Notes: generated by a model from the letters alone, not told the origin. A stretch of 64,000 bases of DNA from Aptenodytes patagonicus (GCF_965638725.1 NC_134970.1:8042001-8106000), one strand, 5' to 3'; shown: positions 36,120 to 48,930, counted from the stretch's first letter. Program-made: numbers and translations.

Positions 36120-36720
36120 AAACACTCAGTTTTCACAACAGAGGAGGTTAAATGTAGAGTCCCACAGGGGTCTCAGCTGGGGCCTGAGGCTGTTCAGGGA
36201 ATTCACAGAAAACCTGGAAAATGAGACACTAGTGAGGTGAGAACATTTGCCAATTATACGAAAGACGTTACTACCATTACTACCAGTGTTACAATCAGTA
36301 TTTAGAAAAACAAATGCATTCTTTCTTTAGGAAAACAGAAACAAAGAGCGTGAAGTTCAATGTCAACAAACGTAGTCGAGCACAAGGAAGAAAAACATGC
36401 ATTCCATATGCATGTGCTGGCTCCAGCCTAGCTACTGACATGAAAGAATGAAGGTTGGGAGCCACTGGGCATTGCTTCATAAAAATACTAGCTGAAGAAT
36501 CAGCAATGGCTGAAAAGGCAAAGAGAGATTCAGGACACTGTAGAAAAGCAATACAGGACAAAAGAGAACGCATTGTTCTGCTCTATTTCAAATCCACCGT
36601 ACAGCCATACTGCACGCAGTTTTGCTCCCTCTAATTCAAAGATACAGTAGATGAAGGGAAAGTGAAAAGCAAGATACAGATCACAGATGTTTCCAGAAAT
36701 CATCCAAACGTAACCATAGT
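36120..36720 (+). mobile_element. Very old CR1-like LINE fragment
   Basis: Decayed sequence with the order of CR1 landmarks: GTCCCACAGGGGTCTCAGCTGGGGCC (the GVPQG-S-xLGP region), then a CAATTATACGAAAGACG stretch, then a CTGCTCTATTTCAAATCC ... CAGTTTTGCTCC stretch similar to the conserved segment before the CR1 3' end. No frame is open. Identification is by eye and weak. Confidence 0.35.
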
Positions 36721-39700
36721 GACTTACCACAAGATACGTTTTGCTGAAATGAGTTGAGTTCTCGATACACAGTGCAAATGTGTAAGGCACAAGATGGACA
36801 TTCTCATGTTTCAATCTCATCTTTAATACTCTCTCCCATTTACTCAAACCTGAGAACAACGATAAGACTTAAGAACAAAGCACTGACATTTCAAAGGAGC
36901 AGGAGTCCTGACAACGTCTTCTTGTAAAGCTTCAAAAGTCACACCACACTGAACAGATGTATAAGGGAGCAAATACAACCTGTCGGTGTGAACTTTGTGA
37001 AAAAACACTAGTAACGCATTACAAGAAACACTCAGCCAGGTGACACTCTCCCATCAGTCACGTGTATTAATAGTGTTGTGTTTCCTTGACTGCATTTGCC
37101 TTCAGTCCCGACATCCTCCCACAAGAAACAACGTGCCAGGCTCTTCCAACCCGAGGAAGAAAACCTCATCAGCTTTCCTAACCAAAAAGTAATTCTTCTA
37201 AAAATTATTTTTAAAGTTGAAAAGGACTAGGATTCGTAGGAGTAGCATCAGTACATTTACCTCACAGTTCAAAATGGGAGGAAAAAACATAATTGACATG
37301 ACAACCGCCACAGTTACAGACGTTACAGAACAGTTACAGTTACGGACGCTCCTTCCTGGGGGGGCAGTTCTGACACCAAGGAGCTCATGCGTGCAAGAAC
37401 GGATGACGCTAGACAGCAGTCTCCTTACATGCCTCTGATCTCAGGAAGAAACAGGTAAAATGAATACTTTCAGTCCGTTTGCTAGCAGAAACTGACATCC
37501 TGAGGACTGGCGATGGAGCCCAAGACTTGCCTAGATGAAACCTGACACAATCGGTTCCTTTAAGGGATGAAATTGGTCGTTTGAGTTTGGCTTCAAGGAC
37601 TCCCACAGCTGGTGATTAACTAAGATTTACGCTACAGCCCGACACACAGATTGCAGGACAACTCATCGCGCCAGGCCTCTGAGCTTGCAGTTCTCATCGG
37701 GGCCCAGTGCTGGCTGAGCATGTGGGTGGACTTCCAAGTTCCAGAAATACATACTCGTGAATCAAACGCTCCTCAAGCACGCAGGCAAAACTAGCTGAGC
37801 TTTCGAGAAGCAAAGCAACAACGAGCCTTTGTTTGTTTGGGTGCTTCCTGCCTGAAGAGGCTCTTGGCTACTTTCTCGTCCTGGCAGTAACAGGAGTAAG
37901 TTGCTATCACACATACCAGCTTCTGACAGAGGAAGAGGACGACCTCGTTCTTGCCTGTCATTACGAGGTGTGGCAATAAGGCAGTCTTCCAAGACTGGGA
38001 GGCGGAAACGCCTGGGTGTTCATTACTCCGGGGCACCCAGAATCACAGGAGATGATGCCAGAGGGCCTGATCTGATTCACAAATTGACACACCTTAGGAC
38101 GGAAGAGGCCTCTCATTCAACTAACTTACTTTTCTCTTCAACAAGAGCATCAGGAGAGTAACTTCTTCTTAACCCTTTACACTACAGCAACTACAACAGA
38201 AACATTAATTAACGGTTACCATTTCTTTAATTTAATTATTGTCAATTCAAATTAATAAGCTGCAGAATATGCAGCAGACATGGCTAAATTCTGTCCAGTT
38301 GCGCAGGCAGGAAGAAAGAGATGAAGGCTAGCTGGGCCCTTGGTGCACTCTGATGAAAGAACATCTAGGAGGAGGAGCCTGTAGTAAAGCTGCCGGCCAG
38401 AATAATCCAATCTCAAATGCCTCAGCACTTACATACCAAAAGTGAAATCCCCAGGAAACTACACTCAGCAAAACCTGTGCATGCCAATATTCAAATATTA
38501 GCTTCTCTATGCCTATGCTGTGCAATGGCACAAAGCTTTTACAGCGCTGTCTTTTGAGAGCAGGCCAGACTGACGGCAGCTAAATGCCCCTGTAAACTTT
38601 AGGCTAGAAGGAAAAACTCTGGTGGCTGGTCCCAAAGGAGTAAGGGGGATGAGCAAAATAAGGGGAATACTGCGTGGAGGACATTTGCTTCACCCTTATT
38701 TCTAGACTACAAAGACTACATTGAAGACGGGACTGGGATAACTGCATGACAATCCTGCAGGCTTTGTGTGTTCAAAAGCCTGTCTAGGCTTCCGGCTACC
38801 TCACCTCAACTACTTCTCCTCGTAAAACTCACTCTGTGAGGTGCTTTTTGCTTCTCGCCGCCATCTATGTGGGTACGTAAGCACATACTCACGCTTGCTC
38901 CCACCCAAGAACAACTTTTATACTCAACATCCCTCTAGGCAACATAAGATTTCATGGGAACACTATCCTGTTCTCTCAAGTTCAAGCTCAAACTTCTTCC
39001 TATACAGACTGAAGACGGCTTTGCAGGTACAATCCGTCCCCAGAGTCTCACGGATGTGATTTAGTCCTAGTGTACCTTACAAGAAAACTACTGCGGTCTT
39101 CTCTACTAGTGGGCCAACGTTGCTGAGCCTGTAAGGAGTGTTTTACGTTTTATTAACCTTTCTGAGCAATGCGCTAGCTTTGCTTGCAATCGCACTCGGT
39201 GGCCTTCCTGGGACTTTATATAGACACGTTCATTTTCTCTGGCTAAGTCTGATTTGGAACGCAGGGGTGTTCATCTGAAAACACTGCAGAACACTCTTTT
39301 CACATCAGTTCTCTCTGGTGAAGGCAACAACTGCGGAGGATCTTCAGCTAACGTAAAGCTGCAAAGCTCAAAGGAGTTGTACTCCAGCGAAAGATCTGCA
39401 CACTACTAGACATGAATGTCGAATTAAGCAATGCCCAACAGATACAAGTCATCGAATCTTTTCTTTTGTGAGTAGGAAAGAAAGGATACACAGAAAGATA
39501 GGGAAGTGGTCTGTAGAAAATGGATGTAAATCATCAAGATTTCCAGGGATTATTCGAATCGCTTCCTGGAGAGGCCAAAAAAAGGAAGGAAGGAAGAATA
39601 GTAACAATACAGCCACAATTCCACTGTCAAGTACAGTTTCAAGGCTTGGGAAAAATTTAAAATTCCTTTACAGTTTGCATGAATCATGGAAGAGCAGGTT

Positions 39701-42700
39701 CGCGATATTTTGCTGTTCTTCCTCCCCTTCTTCGCCCCGCTCCCTCCCATCACCTTAGAGTGCACCGCACTAACAGACTCATAGAAATTGAAGGGAATGA
39801 GCATCTTAATCTTGAATTAACATAGAAGCATTACTATGGAGAGTGGAGGTGTGCTTTTAAACTTAAGAAGTTGTAAATGTAAGAAGTCTCCTTTTTTCCA
39901 GCAAAACACATGTAGGATTGACCTGTTTCAAAAATAAACATATTCCTCTTTTTCTGAATATTGACCCAACTCAGTTACAAAGGAACTGTAATTCAGCCCC
40001 AACAAATGCCTGCTTTACGAACGGGAAACTTTTTCTCGTAACACCTTTCAAGACCTTTCTAGTAACACCATAATTTTCCATATCAATTGAAATCAGCACG
40101 TTTTCTTCAATAATATTTATAATGCCATTACTGTACTCTGAAGATTTTTTTTAAATTAAGAAACAGGAGCATTTTTAAGCAGGCAATAGATTTGTCTCAT
40201 TTCCTCGGGAATGGAAGGGGCTTTCTTCTGTCTCAGGAAGAAGATGGCAACAACAGAACTCATTGTTTGTGACCAAGCACCTCTGTCTTCCAGGCTATCG
40301 CGATGCCATTCTGCTCAAGGGACTAAAAGACGGAACCGGCAGGACGTCTCCCTTAATCCCCTCCACGGTGCAAACCTGCAGAGGAACGGGCCTTCACAGC
40401 ATTGGAGCTAGGCCCTGTGATGCTGGGAGTTGTGTACGGCCTGCATCAAACTGCGTTCCCAAAGAGTAACTACATCTTTTGTAAGCCATCTTCTCAAAAG
40501 TTGTTTGCTGCTAGGTATCGGCCAACAATAAAACGCACAGGGAGAGAGAAGGTCTTAAAGAAAATGCGAACCCATTAAAAAGTAAACAAATCACACAAAT
40601 GTCCCTTGGAAATAAGTAAATGAAGTGGAGCGTAAGGAATTATGGCATGCAACTATTCTCTGGTCTATGCTCTGGTAGGCAGCCATTCTCATGTCCTCCA
40701 CATTCAGGGGCCCCAGCCAGATCTTGCTCAGAGATGAGAACTTTCCTTCCTCTTCAGAAAGGCTCTCTCCTTGCTTGACACGGAACAAGTTAATGAAAGG
40801 AATTACACAGCGCCCCGCAGCAGAAGGACAGATACCACCCACCCAAGACTTCTGCTGTGGTCATGAAATCTTCATGAATCAGCAGGGAAACAAAAGTACG
40901 ATTCAGGAAGGGACGTTGCCGTGGTGACGAGGAAACAACGGTGGAAAGAATGGAAGAAAGCAAGGCACCACCCAGGGCCTCAGGACAAGGATGTCGGAGC
41001 TGCTACCTGACTGCGGGGGGATTCATTGGTTGGGTTGGGGGGAGCTTGGGGAGGAGGGGTTGATTATTTTCTTTTAAGCCTGGAGTGTAGAGATGCAAAA
41101 ACGGAGTCATCTTTGAATCGTTAAGGGAAGAACCTTCATTGTTACTTGTTTTTCTCTGGGGATTCAGGAGACCTTCAGTGAAGACGGCCTTCCTCTACCA
41201 AAAGCCTGCGCACACGGGTAGGCAATCAGCTCTACGATCAGCTGGGATCAGCTCTCGCAACTCTTTCAATGTTCTTTTGGGAACCTGTCCTCAGATCGGT
41301 CACCATCTTATTGTGGGCAAAAGGAGTTTCACTTCCCAAATCTGCAGGCTAACCGACAGCATTGCTTTGGGCATAAGGCTATGTAGGCACTTGGGACTTA
41401 CTCCTTTACTCTCTCTTATGAACTGGGAGTGAATCCAGATGCTTTCAATAAGCAACCTGTATTCACCACAAACCATGACACGATGGGGAAGAGTTTCACG
41501 AGTTTCGCTGTAAAAGGAGTTGCTTTTGCTATATGTTTGACCATGTTGATCTTCCTCTCCAAAATCAACACAGAGAACAAAACAAGGAGGAAGGTTAATC
41601 CTCCTGGATCTGACGCTATTCCAGCAAAATGCTAATAAGCAAAGCTAAAGAAACAATTGCGTTTCTATTCATCCCAAAATAAAGTCATGCAGCAGAATTT
41701 CAAAGAGCCGGCCTACTGCTACAAAGGAAAAAGGAGACCAGCGTTGCACGACATTTAACGTAGCTTCAGGTCTGGAGACAGCCTAATTGGCATGATGTTC
41801 ATAGCGCATTCTCTTCAGTTCTTCTGCAGCTAACAGCAGTCACTTCCAGAGTAAACCCAGGCTCTGGCAATGGCTGTGCACGTCTGGTTGCAAAAGGAAA
41901 TCCACTCCCACTCATAAAGCCACTCTACAGGCAGATGCTTGAGTCATTGCCTATGGCATTTTAGTCCTGCCGCAACCTCACTGGCATGAAAACAGGGTTG
42001 TCGGGATGGCACAATGCTGGTCTGTTTCTCTTATCAGCAGGGATACTTGCTGACTCAAAAGGATCTCAGTTTCAGCATGGTTGCCACCATCTGAAAAGAG
42101 ATTTAACCTCAACAAGTTTACAAGACCTTCCAAAAGCCTTTGAGGGCATCAACCTTGAACTGCTGTCTGCTGACGATCACAGCCTTGAAGGATGTACACA
42201 GGGAGCCAGATTATGCTGAGCCACTGCTTTGGGGTTTTTTTAATTACTATTTATGAATACCATCATTATTAATTATTTATCAGAGGCTGACACAGCAACA
42301 AATCCTCAACTTTCAGACCAAGTTTGAGCTCTACAGAACACTCCTTCAGCAGGACACGATCTATAAGCACCTGGTTTGGAATACTACCCTTAAACCTGAG
42401 CAGCTCCATCTTCTTGTGCCAGAGTAGCTCAAACTTCTGTGATTACTATAGCCCGCAGCCTCCAGGATTCTGAGTCCCCTCTCAAATTAAAAGCTCCAGA
42501 GCTCCTTGAGTGAGCTGGTCAAGGTTTTGCCCACTCGCAAAAGCACTTGCCCATCATCTCTGTGTTAATGTGACCAGCAGACACAAGCAGATTCCTCCAG
42601 GGCAATACCCTCAGGGAAAGTCTTTTTTTCACCTCTGAAAGATCACCCTCTTTTCTTGTTTGGCATCTCCCCCATCTCACCAGACCACTCAGCACCCTGT

Positions 42701-43225
42701 GCTTTCGTTACTTTGCTGGCTACTAACTAGGACTTCCTATCTGAGGCTTACCACACAACTGTTACCTCCCACAACCCTCCTATTCATTGTCCCCTGCACA
42801 CCCAAAGGCTGTTTTCCTTTCTCTTCCTTGCATGCCTGTGGTACCACAGACTAAAATACGCTCCCTTCACTCTCATTTCTCAGCCTTGCCACTACAGTGC
42901 CTTCCAGAAGCTGAGACAAGCAGTTATGCGAAAAGTCCTGCTCAGCCCCTCCGCCTGCAAGGAGAGGCACGCTGTCCTGTTTCAAAACAACAGGACAGGT
43001 TTGCCACAAACACATCTGAAACAGGAGTGGCAGTGGAAAGGGAACCTTGAGAGAAAAAATCCCGAGAGCACAACAAACATCTGCTGCCAGCAGCCAGTAA
43101 GAGCTTCCAAAGACTCTTCCTACGCCCACACTCGAGTGCCAGATTGCAAGGCCAGAGAAAGGCACATCGCTAACAGCAGACAGCCCAAGAAATAAGCACA
43201 TACGTTGAGTACAGAGCTCCAAGGC
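36721..43225. other. AT-rich noncoding region
   Basis: About 6.5 kb without a recognisable gene or repeat family. The only protein-like item is a minus-strand frame at 40591-40842. Everything else consists of short frames without domain features or exon partners. Confidence 0.4.
40591..40842 (-). other. Unidentified protein-like minus-strand frame
   Basis: An 83-codon frame of balanced composition in AT-rich surroundings, with stretches such as VIPFINLFRVKQGESLSEEEG and WLGPLNVEDMRMAAYQSID. It reads like an exon of a real protein, but no family was recognised and no convincing splice partners were found. It may be a pseudo-exon. Confidence 0.25.
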
Positions 43226-43412
43226 TGTACTGGTTTTGACTGGGATAGAGTCAATTTTCTCCACAGTAGCTAGCATGAGGCTCTGTTTTGGATTTGTGCT
43301 GAAAAGAGTGCTGATAACACAGGGATGTTTTAGTTACTGCTGAGCAGTGCTTACACAGCGTCAAGGCCTTTGCTGCTTCTCACCCCACCCCACCAGCGAG
43401 CAGGCTGGGGGG
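43226..43412 (+). mobile_element. Truncated older copy of avian LTR (5' part)
   Basis: TGTACTGGTTTTGACTGGGATAGAGTCAATTTTC... matches the first ~190 bases of the adjoining LTR, with more divergence. It breaks off exactly where the next copy begins. Confidence 0.8.
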
Positions 43413-44006
43413 TGTCCTGGTTTCGGCAGGGATAGAGTTAATTTCCTTCCTAGTAGCTGGTACACTGCTGTGTTTTGGATTTAGGGTGAGAACAATGTTG
43501 ATAACACACTGATGTTTTAGTTGTTGCTAGGTAGTGTTTACACTAGTCAAGGACTTTTCAGCTTCCCATGCTCTACCAACTGAGAAGGCTGGAGGGGCAC
43601 AAGAAGCTGGGAGGGGGCACAGCCAGGACAGCTGACCCAAACTGGCCAAAGGGATATTCCATACCATGCGACGTCATGCTCAGCATATAAAGCTGGGGGA
43701 AGAAGAAGGAAGGGGGGGATGTTTGGAGCGATGGCGTTTGTCTTCCCAAGTAACCGTTACGCGTGACGGAGCCCTGCTTTCCTGGGGATGGCTCTAAACA
43801 CCTGCCTGCCAGTGGAAAAGAGTGAATGAATTCCTTCTTTTGCTGCGCTTGCTTGCGTGGCTTTTGCTTTACTTGTTAAACCGTCTTCATCTCAACCCAC
43901 GGGTTTTCTTACTTTTACCCTTCCGATTCTCTCCCTCATGCCACTGCGGGGCAGTGAGTGAGCGGCCGTGTGGGGCTTAGCTGCCAGCAGGGGTTAAACA
44001 ACTACA
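43413..44006 (+). mobile_element. Full-length avian LTR (TGTCCTGGTTTCGGC family)
   Basis: Begins TGTCCTGGTTTCGGCAGGGATAGAGTTAATTTCCTTCC and ends near GGGGTTAAACAACTACA, the usual ends of a common bird retroviral LTR. CATATAAAG at about 43684 is a TATA box. No internal retroviral genes flank it, so it is a solo LTR. Confidence 0.8.
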
Positions 44007-44660
44007 AAGGCTCTGGAGCTTCCCAGTTAAACACAAAATTTCAAAATACTGTCAGCAAAAACAGCCTCTTTTTCCACTGAAGCACAAAATCCGCACATGG
44101 CAGTGAAATAGGAGTGTTTTTTACAGCTCAGATTACTCTCTTAGGCCAATGCTCAGCGTATGCAAGTGCAGTAGCAACTTTTAAGTGACCACTTTCACGG
44201 CCAGTGAAAGCAGGCAGGAAACAAGGAGCTCCCAAGATCTGAATTTAGGGTCTCCTATTAACTCCCTGCTACCTGCAGTCATCAAACTGCAGGCTGACTT
44301 TTCAGCTTTAACATGCTTACCTGCTGAAGCTGCCATACCAGATTTTACATTTGTACACAAGCCTGCCTGCGTGAAGAAAGCTTGTTTCAGGCAAGGGACA
44401 GGTAAGTGGTTTCAATGACATCGTTCTTTCTCCCTGAATGCCAGCCTAGGGAAGGAGGAGAGTCAAAGGTAAATTACTAAAACCCTTCACCACATCTCAT
44501 TCTGACAGACAAGAAGAAAAGATTACACGCAGTTTTTCCTCTAGAGGACATTTGCAGAGAGAACACGTTTCCTACCAGGATCTCCCACAAGTCAGAAAAC
44601 CGCTGATTCAGTGTCCGTTCCAATCAAGCAGGGTATTTTTGAGCAGGGTTAGAGGACAGA
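44007..44660. other. Noncoding region upstream of the CpG island
   Basis: No gene or repeat was recognised. One 77-codon frame (44185-44418) has no domain features. Confidence 0.4.
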
Positions 44661-45256
44661 CTCCGAGCTGATGGCTACCCGCCTTCAGCTGCACTGCTCC
44701 GGACATGTCACTGCCACCGTCCCTGAAGCTTTACAGGCCTCTTGCCCCGCGGGCTGGCAAGACAGCCCCGGCAGGCCTGTGTTGCAGCCCGTGACCGACA
44801 CCACGCTGGGAGGGACACCCCCGGCTGCTGTGGGTCCCTGCAGCCCCTGCGGGTACAGCCAGGGGAAACGCGTTTCTCTCCGCACCCGCACATCTCCCCG
44901 GTGCCCCCCAGCCTCCGCCGGACAGCCACCGGCGGGAGGCAGTCCCCTGCTGCTCCCGCAGCGCCGGGGGCGGGAGGGCGGGGCCGGGGCTCGCCGGGCC
45001 TGCCGGGGGAAGGCCGGGACCCGCCGCGGACGCCGGCTCAGCGCCCCAGCCTGCTGAGAGGGGAGATGCCGCCGCCGCCGCCGCCGCCTCCTCAGCCCTT
45101 CTGCCGGCCTGCGAGGCCCCCGGCCAGCCCCCGCGCTGGCGACCACCGGGCAGCCCACCGCTCCAATGAAGGGGAGGAGCCCCCGCCACGGCCACCGGCT
45201 CCGCCGCGCCCGCCACCCGCCCTCGCCTCAGGCGGGGCCGGGCCGGGGCTGTGGCC

Positions 45257-45465
45257 GCAGCGGAGCCGAGCCGAGCCGAACGGAGCGGAGCGGAGCCGAG
45301 CCGAGCGCAGCCGAGCGGAGCCGAACGGAGCGGAGCCGAACAAAGCCGAGTGCAGCCGAGCCGAGCGCAGCCGAGCCGAGCCGAGCCGAGCGCAGCTGAG
45401 CCCAGCCGAGCCGAACAAAGCCGAGCGCAGCCGAGCCCAGCCGAACGAAGCCGAGCGGAGCCGGC
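45257..45465. repeat. AGCCG / GAGCCGAGC pentamer array
   Basis: About 200 bases of imperfect 5-bp repeat AGCCG with AACGG and AACAA variants. A 5-bp unit without stop codons keeps all frames open, which explains the long Ser-Arg-Ala-Glu-Pro frames here. Confidence 0.9.
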
Positions 45466-45974
45466 AGAGGGCCGCGCCCCCCACCAGCGGCGCGGAGGTC
45501 CGCGCCCCGCCCCGCCGCTGGGCGAGGGGCCGGTGCCCGCCTGGGGCGGGGGACCCCCGCCGGGGCGGGGGGCGGCTGCAGACGAGGCCGGGCTCGCCTC
45601 GGGGTGCTGGTGGTGGCGACGGGCTGGCGGGCAGGACTGTGCTGCCCAGGGGCGCGTTGGCAGCCCTGCGTACCCGCGTCCTTCCAGCGGGCACAGCCCT
45701 GCCGCGGGTTTGGGGGAAAACGCCCCGACTGGCATGTTCGTGCCTTGAGCTGATCGGGTAGCTCCGAGCGCGACCGACTCCTGGCTGTGTGCGCCGGGAC
45801 GTGGCCAAACTCTGAGCACCGGGGGCAGGGAATGGCCTCTGCGGTGTCTCTGGTGAAAGCTGCCCCGGGGGGGTGCGGGGGGGTCTCCTGGTCCAGGCAG
45901 AGATGCCTCCGTGAGGACGCCTGTGGAGGGGACCCCCGCCAGCACACCTCAGGCGGGGACGGGACAGCTTGTTG

Positions 45975-46369
45975 ATGAGCTTTCTGACCAAGGGGGACCC
46001 CGTTTCAGAGGCCCTGGCGACGCTCGCTCAGCAGCACCTTGCTGCATCATTTGCACAACAGGACTCTGGGCAGGTCCCTGGGGACGCTGGGGACTGGCCC
46101 CAGCTGCAGGTGGGAAGGGTGGACATGGCATGGCGTGACGTGACGTGACGTGACATGGCACAAAGTGCCCCGTGTGCCCCAGCTCGGCAACCCCTTTCCA
46201 GCCCTGGCGCAGGCGTGGGAGTGGGCAGGGGGGCAGGACGTGCTGGTGGCGGGTGCTGGAGGTGGCCGGGGCTGTGCTGCAGAGGTGGCGTGGCAGCTGT
46301 GGGGGAGGCTCCAGGAGACGTCTGACCTGCCGCCAGGGAGGCTGGGGGTCGATCCTCAGCCGCTATAAG
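45975..46369 (+). CDS. Possible small two-exon gene in CpG island
   Basis: Exon 45975-46109 starts MSFLTKGDPVSEALATLAQQ and ends at a CAG|GTGGGA donor after exactly 45 codons. A phase-0 acceptor (CCCCAG before about 46182) opens exon ~46182-46369, which reads LGNPFPALAQAWEWAGGQ and ends in a stop. The phases agree and the position in a CpG island fits a 5' end. No family was recognised. The second exon may instead splice onward; a further acceptor (CCCCACAG near 46405) exists. Composition alone could explain the frame. Confidence 0.3.
46132..46156. repeat. (GTGAC)n short tandem repeat
   Basis: GCGTGACGTGACGTGACGTGAC, about four units of 5 bp. Each unit junction forms TGACGTGA, resembling a cAMP-response half-site. 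It lies in the intron of the candidate gene above. Confidence 0.8.
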
Positions 46370-46654
46370 CACCTCCTTTCCTTCCCTTCCCTTTCTGCCC
46401 CACAGAGCTCCCTGCTGCACCTCTGCTCTGGGTCACCCGGGGCTGCCACCTCCCCCTGCTCCAGCTCCCCACGGCTCTGCACTGGCTCCGGCTGCTGCTG
46501 CACTTCAGAGGCAGCTGCATTTTGGGGCTTGGAGCGCCTTGGGTTCCGGTGTGAGCCCAAAGCATCAGAGGAATTGGCCTTTACCTTGTGGCAGGCCTTG
46601 CAACTGCTTTCAAAGTGGTCTGGGCTCTGCCCGGGCCTCTCAAGTCAATGTTAA

Positions 46655-47555
46655 CTCTGGTGCCTAATGACAGTCCCTTGACAGTGGCCCTGGTAGCTCA
46701 TCCCTTTCTCTCCCAAATTTCAATGATGCCGGGTTTGCCGATTCTTGTTTTAGGCACCTTTCATGCAAAGATTCCCGGAGGTTTTTTCATTCCTTCACTC
46801 CACACACACAGAGTGTGATTCCTGGAGGGCCACAGAAATGCAACAGCAGCAGCGTTCGTCTCACCTGGGTTTTCTGAGAGGAAGCTCCCTGTGAGATATC
46901 TGTCCTGAGCCTGTCGGGCAGCCACGTTTTACTTCTAAAACAGACGCAGCTGAAAAGCTCCGATGATCAGTGACCTAGCTGAGCAATGATCAAAATAAAG
47001 CCACTTTTCACCCCACGGAAGCCTAACAGTGACATTTGTAGGGAAAACAATGTCCCAACTAGTTCTCTTGTGCCAACCACAAAGACCGATTTTGGTATAA
47101 AAGAAGAGGCTTCTAATTGACTAAATAAAAACCTAAACAAACAACGAAAGCAGACACTGATCTGCCTCCTTGGGGCAGGACAGTCAGAATTTCCCTTTGC
47201 TCTGCAAAGGGCATCCTTTCCGTTAAAATGCAGAGCTCCTCCTTGACGAACCATGAGGCAGTCAGTGCTCGCTGGCTTCTGACGGCAGCCCAGCCTGGGG
47301 AACCTGGCTCAGACAAGTGCTTGCACCACTTTGGTGCTTCTAGGCAGCACCTGGACTCCTCCTGCCTCTCAGGACACATCTATAGGTCCCAAACATCGTT
47401 CTCATAAAAAAAAAAAAAAAGATGGCGTTCATGTCAATCTACAGGGAATGAGAAGGTCTTAAGCTTCTGGAGTAACAATTTGCATTTTATCATCCAAAAA
47501 ACCAGTAGAGTGTAAGCAGAGTTGGGAGTCAAACAAAGTTAACGTGGAGCCTCAC
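46655..47555. other. Noncoding region
   Basis: No gene recognised. A run of about 17 adenines lies at 47405-47421. Confidence 0.4.
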
Positions 47556-47559
47556 AAAA

Positions 47560-48096
47560 ACTGCTCCGCCCTGGTGAGACCCCATCTGCAGTACTGTGTC
47601 CAGTTTGCGGCTCCCAAATAAATACATAAAAAACGTCACTGACACACAGAAGCAAATCAAGTGGAGGCCACCAAGGTGACCAGGGGCTGGGAGTACAGGA
47701 TGCATGAGGAGAGGTGGGGGGAGCTGGGTTTATTCAGTCTGGAGTAGCAAAGGCTTGTGGGGATCCTAACTGCTGCCTTCAACTACCTAATAGGAGGGCG
47801 CAGAGGGGACAAGGCTGGGTTCTTCTTAGAGGTGCATGGTGATAGGACAAGAGGCAGTGGGCACGCGTTAAAACATAGGAAACTCCAACTAGGTACACGA
47901 GGGAGAAAAACTACCATGAGATGGGTCACGTACTGGAACAGGGTCCAGAGAGAGTGTGGGATCTCCATCCCTGGAGATACTGGAGACTCTCAAGTAGAGG
48001 AGGACCTGAGCAATCTCTTCTAACTGAACCTGCTTGGAGCGGGAGGCTGGTCTAGAGACCTCCAAAGGTCCTTCCCACCTACATCATTCTGTGATG
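47560..48096 (+). mobile_element. Older CR1 LINE 3' fragment
   Basis: Begins within the conserved TGGTGAGACCCCATCTGCAGTACTGTGTCCAGTTTGCGGCTCCC segment and ends AAAGGTCCTTCCCACCTACATCATTCTGTGATGC, the typical CR1 3' end. Frames are broken. It is more divergent than the copy at 21.8-23.0 kb and in the same orientation. Confidence 0.85.
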
Positions 48097-48930
48097 CACT
48101 TACCAGCAGTTAACAAGAGTTATCAAGAAAACTTCTTTACGAAAACGGGGGAGGGGAGAAGCCCGGCCCGGCCCGGCCCTGTGGGAGCCCCGAGTGTCCC
48201 CAGGGAGCACAAAGCCTGGCAGCTGCCCTTCCTCACGCTCCTGTCCAGGTCCTGTCAGCTCCTCCCTGGAAAAGCAGGCACCGGCATCGTCAAACATCCT
48301 GGGGGCCAGGCCGGGAAGACCCCTGCCAGGGACAGCCCCGGGCGGTGCTGCCCAGAGCCCACCCAGCCCCGCTGTCCTCCCACGGCACCCACCCTCACAC
48401 CAGCCCACCCCTTCTCCCCCGTGGGTTTGTCCCCGTGGCAGCTGCAGCAGGATCGCGCTGCTTTCCATCCCCAGCAAGCGGGGCAGGGCTGCACAAATGG
48501 AGCCCAAGGGGTCACGTCCTGTGGGCAGAGACCAGCAGAGACCTGCGAGGGAAACCGCCGCGTACATCGCACGGACGGGAGCAGCAGCAGCAGGAAAACG
48601 CTCCAGAGTTGTTCCACTTTCAGGGCAATCCCAGGCAACGCTTCACGCGTGGGATGTATCGTCTCGAGAGCGGGGCTAGCCCAGACGTGGCTGGCTAACG
48701 AGCCCGGCGGCAGGCACAGGCTGACCAGCAGCACTGAGCACAAGGCAAAGTCTGCCGTGGGTGCAGCCAAGGGCTGGCGCAGCCTCAGTGCCGGCTGGCA
48801 CCATACGCCTCTAGAGAACACCGGAATCACGAGAACTGGCTGAGTCCCTTTGCGTCGGTGACACCATCATCAGGGCAGTCGCTGCCACAGACACAGGGAC
48901 CCCCGGGCCAATGATGATTTTTCTCTATTG
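48097..48930. other. GC-rich noncoding region
   Basis: Contains a short GCCCGGCCCGGCCCGG run near 48163. Open frames up to 269 codons show no domain and overlap frames on the other strand, so no gene is called. Confidence 0.4.

Larger units (their letters stand above)
44680..46340. promoter_or_regulatory. CpG island
   Basis: Very GC-rich with abundant CpG, including GGGGCGGG-type GC boxes around 44970 and 45545, a (GCC)n run at 45069-45090 and an AGCCG array. It contrasts sharply with the AT-rich DNA before it. This is the strongest promoter-like region outside the annotated genes, and a candidate first coding exon lies at 45975. Confidence 0.7.

Noticed and set aside
44742-45991. Long open frames on both strands (339, 404, 299, 239 codons) rich in SRAEP or ARLGS-type repeats
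   Set aside because: They are produced by the AGCCG pentamer array and high GC content, which lack stops in every frame; no domain is seen.
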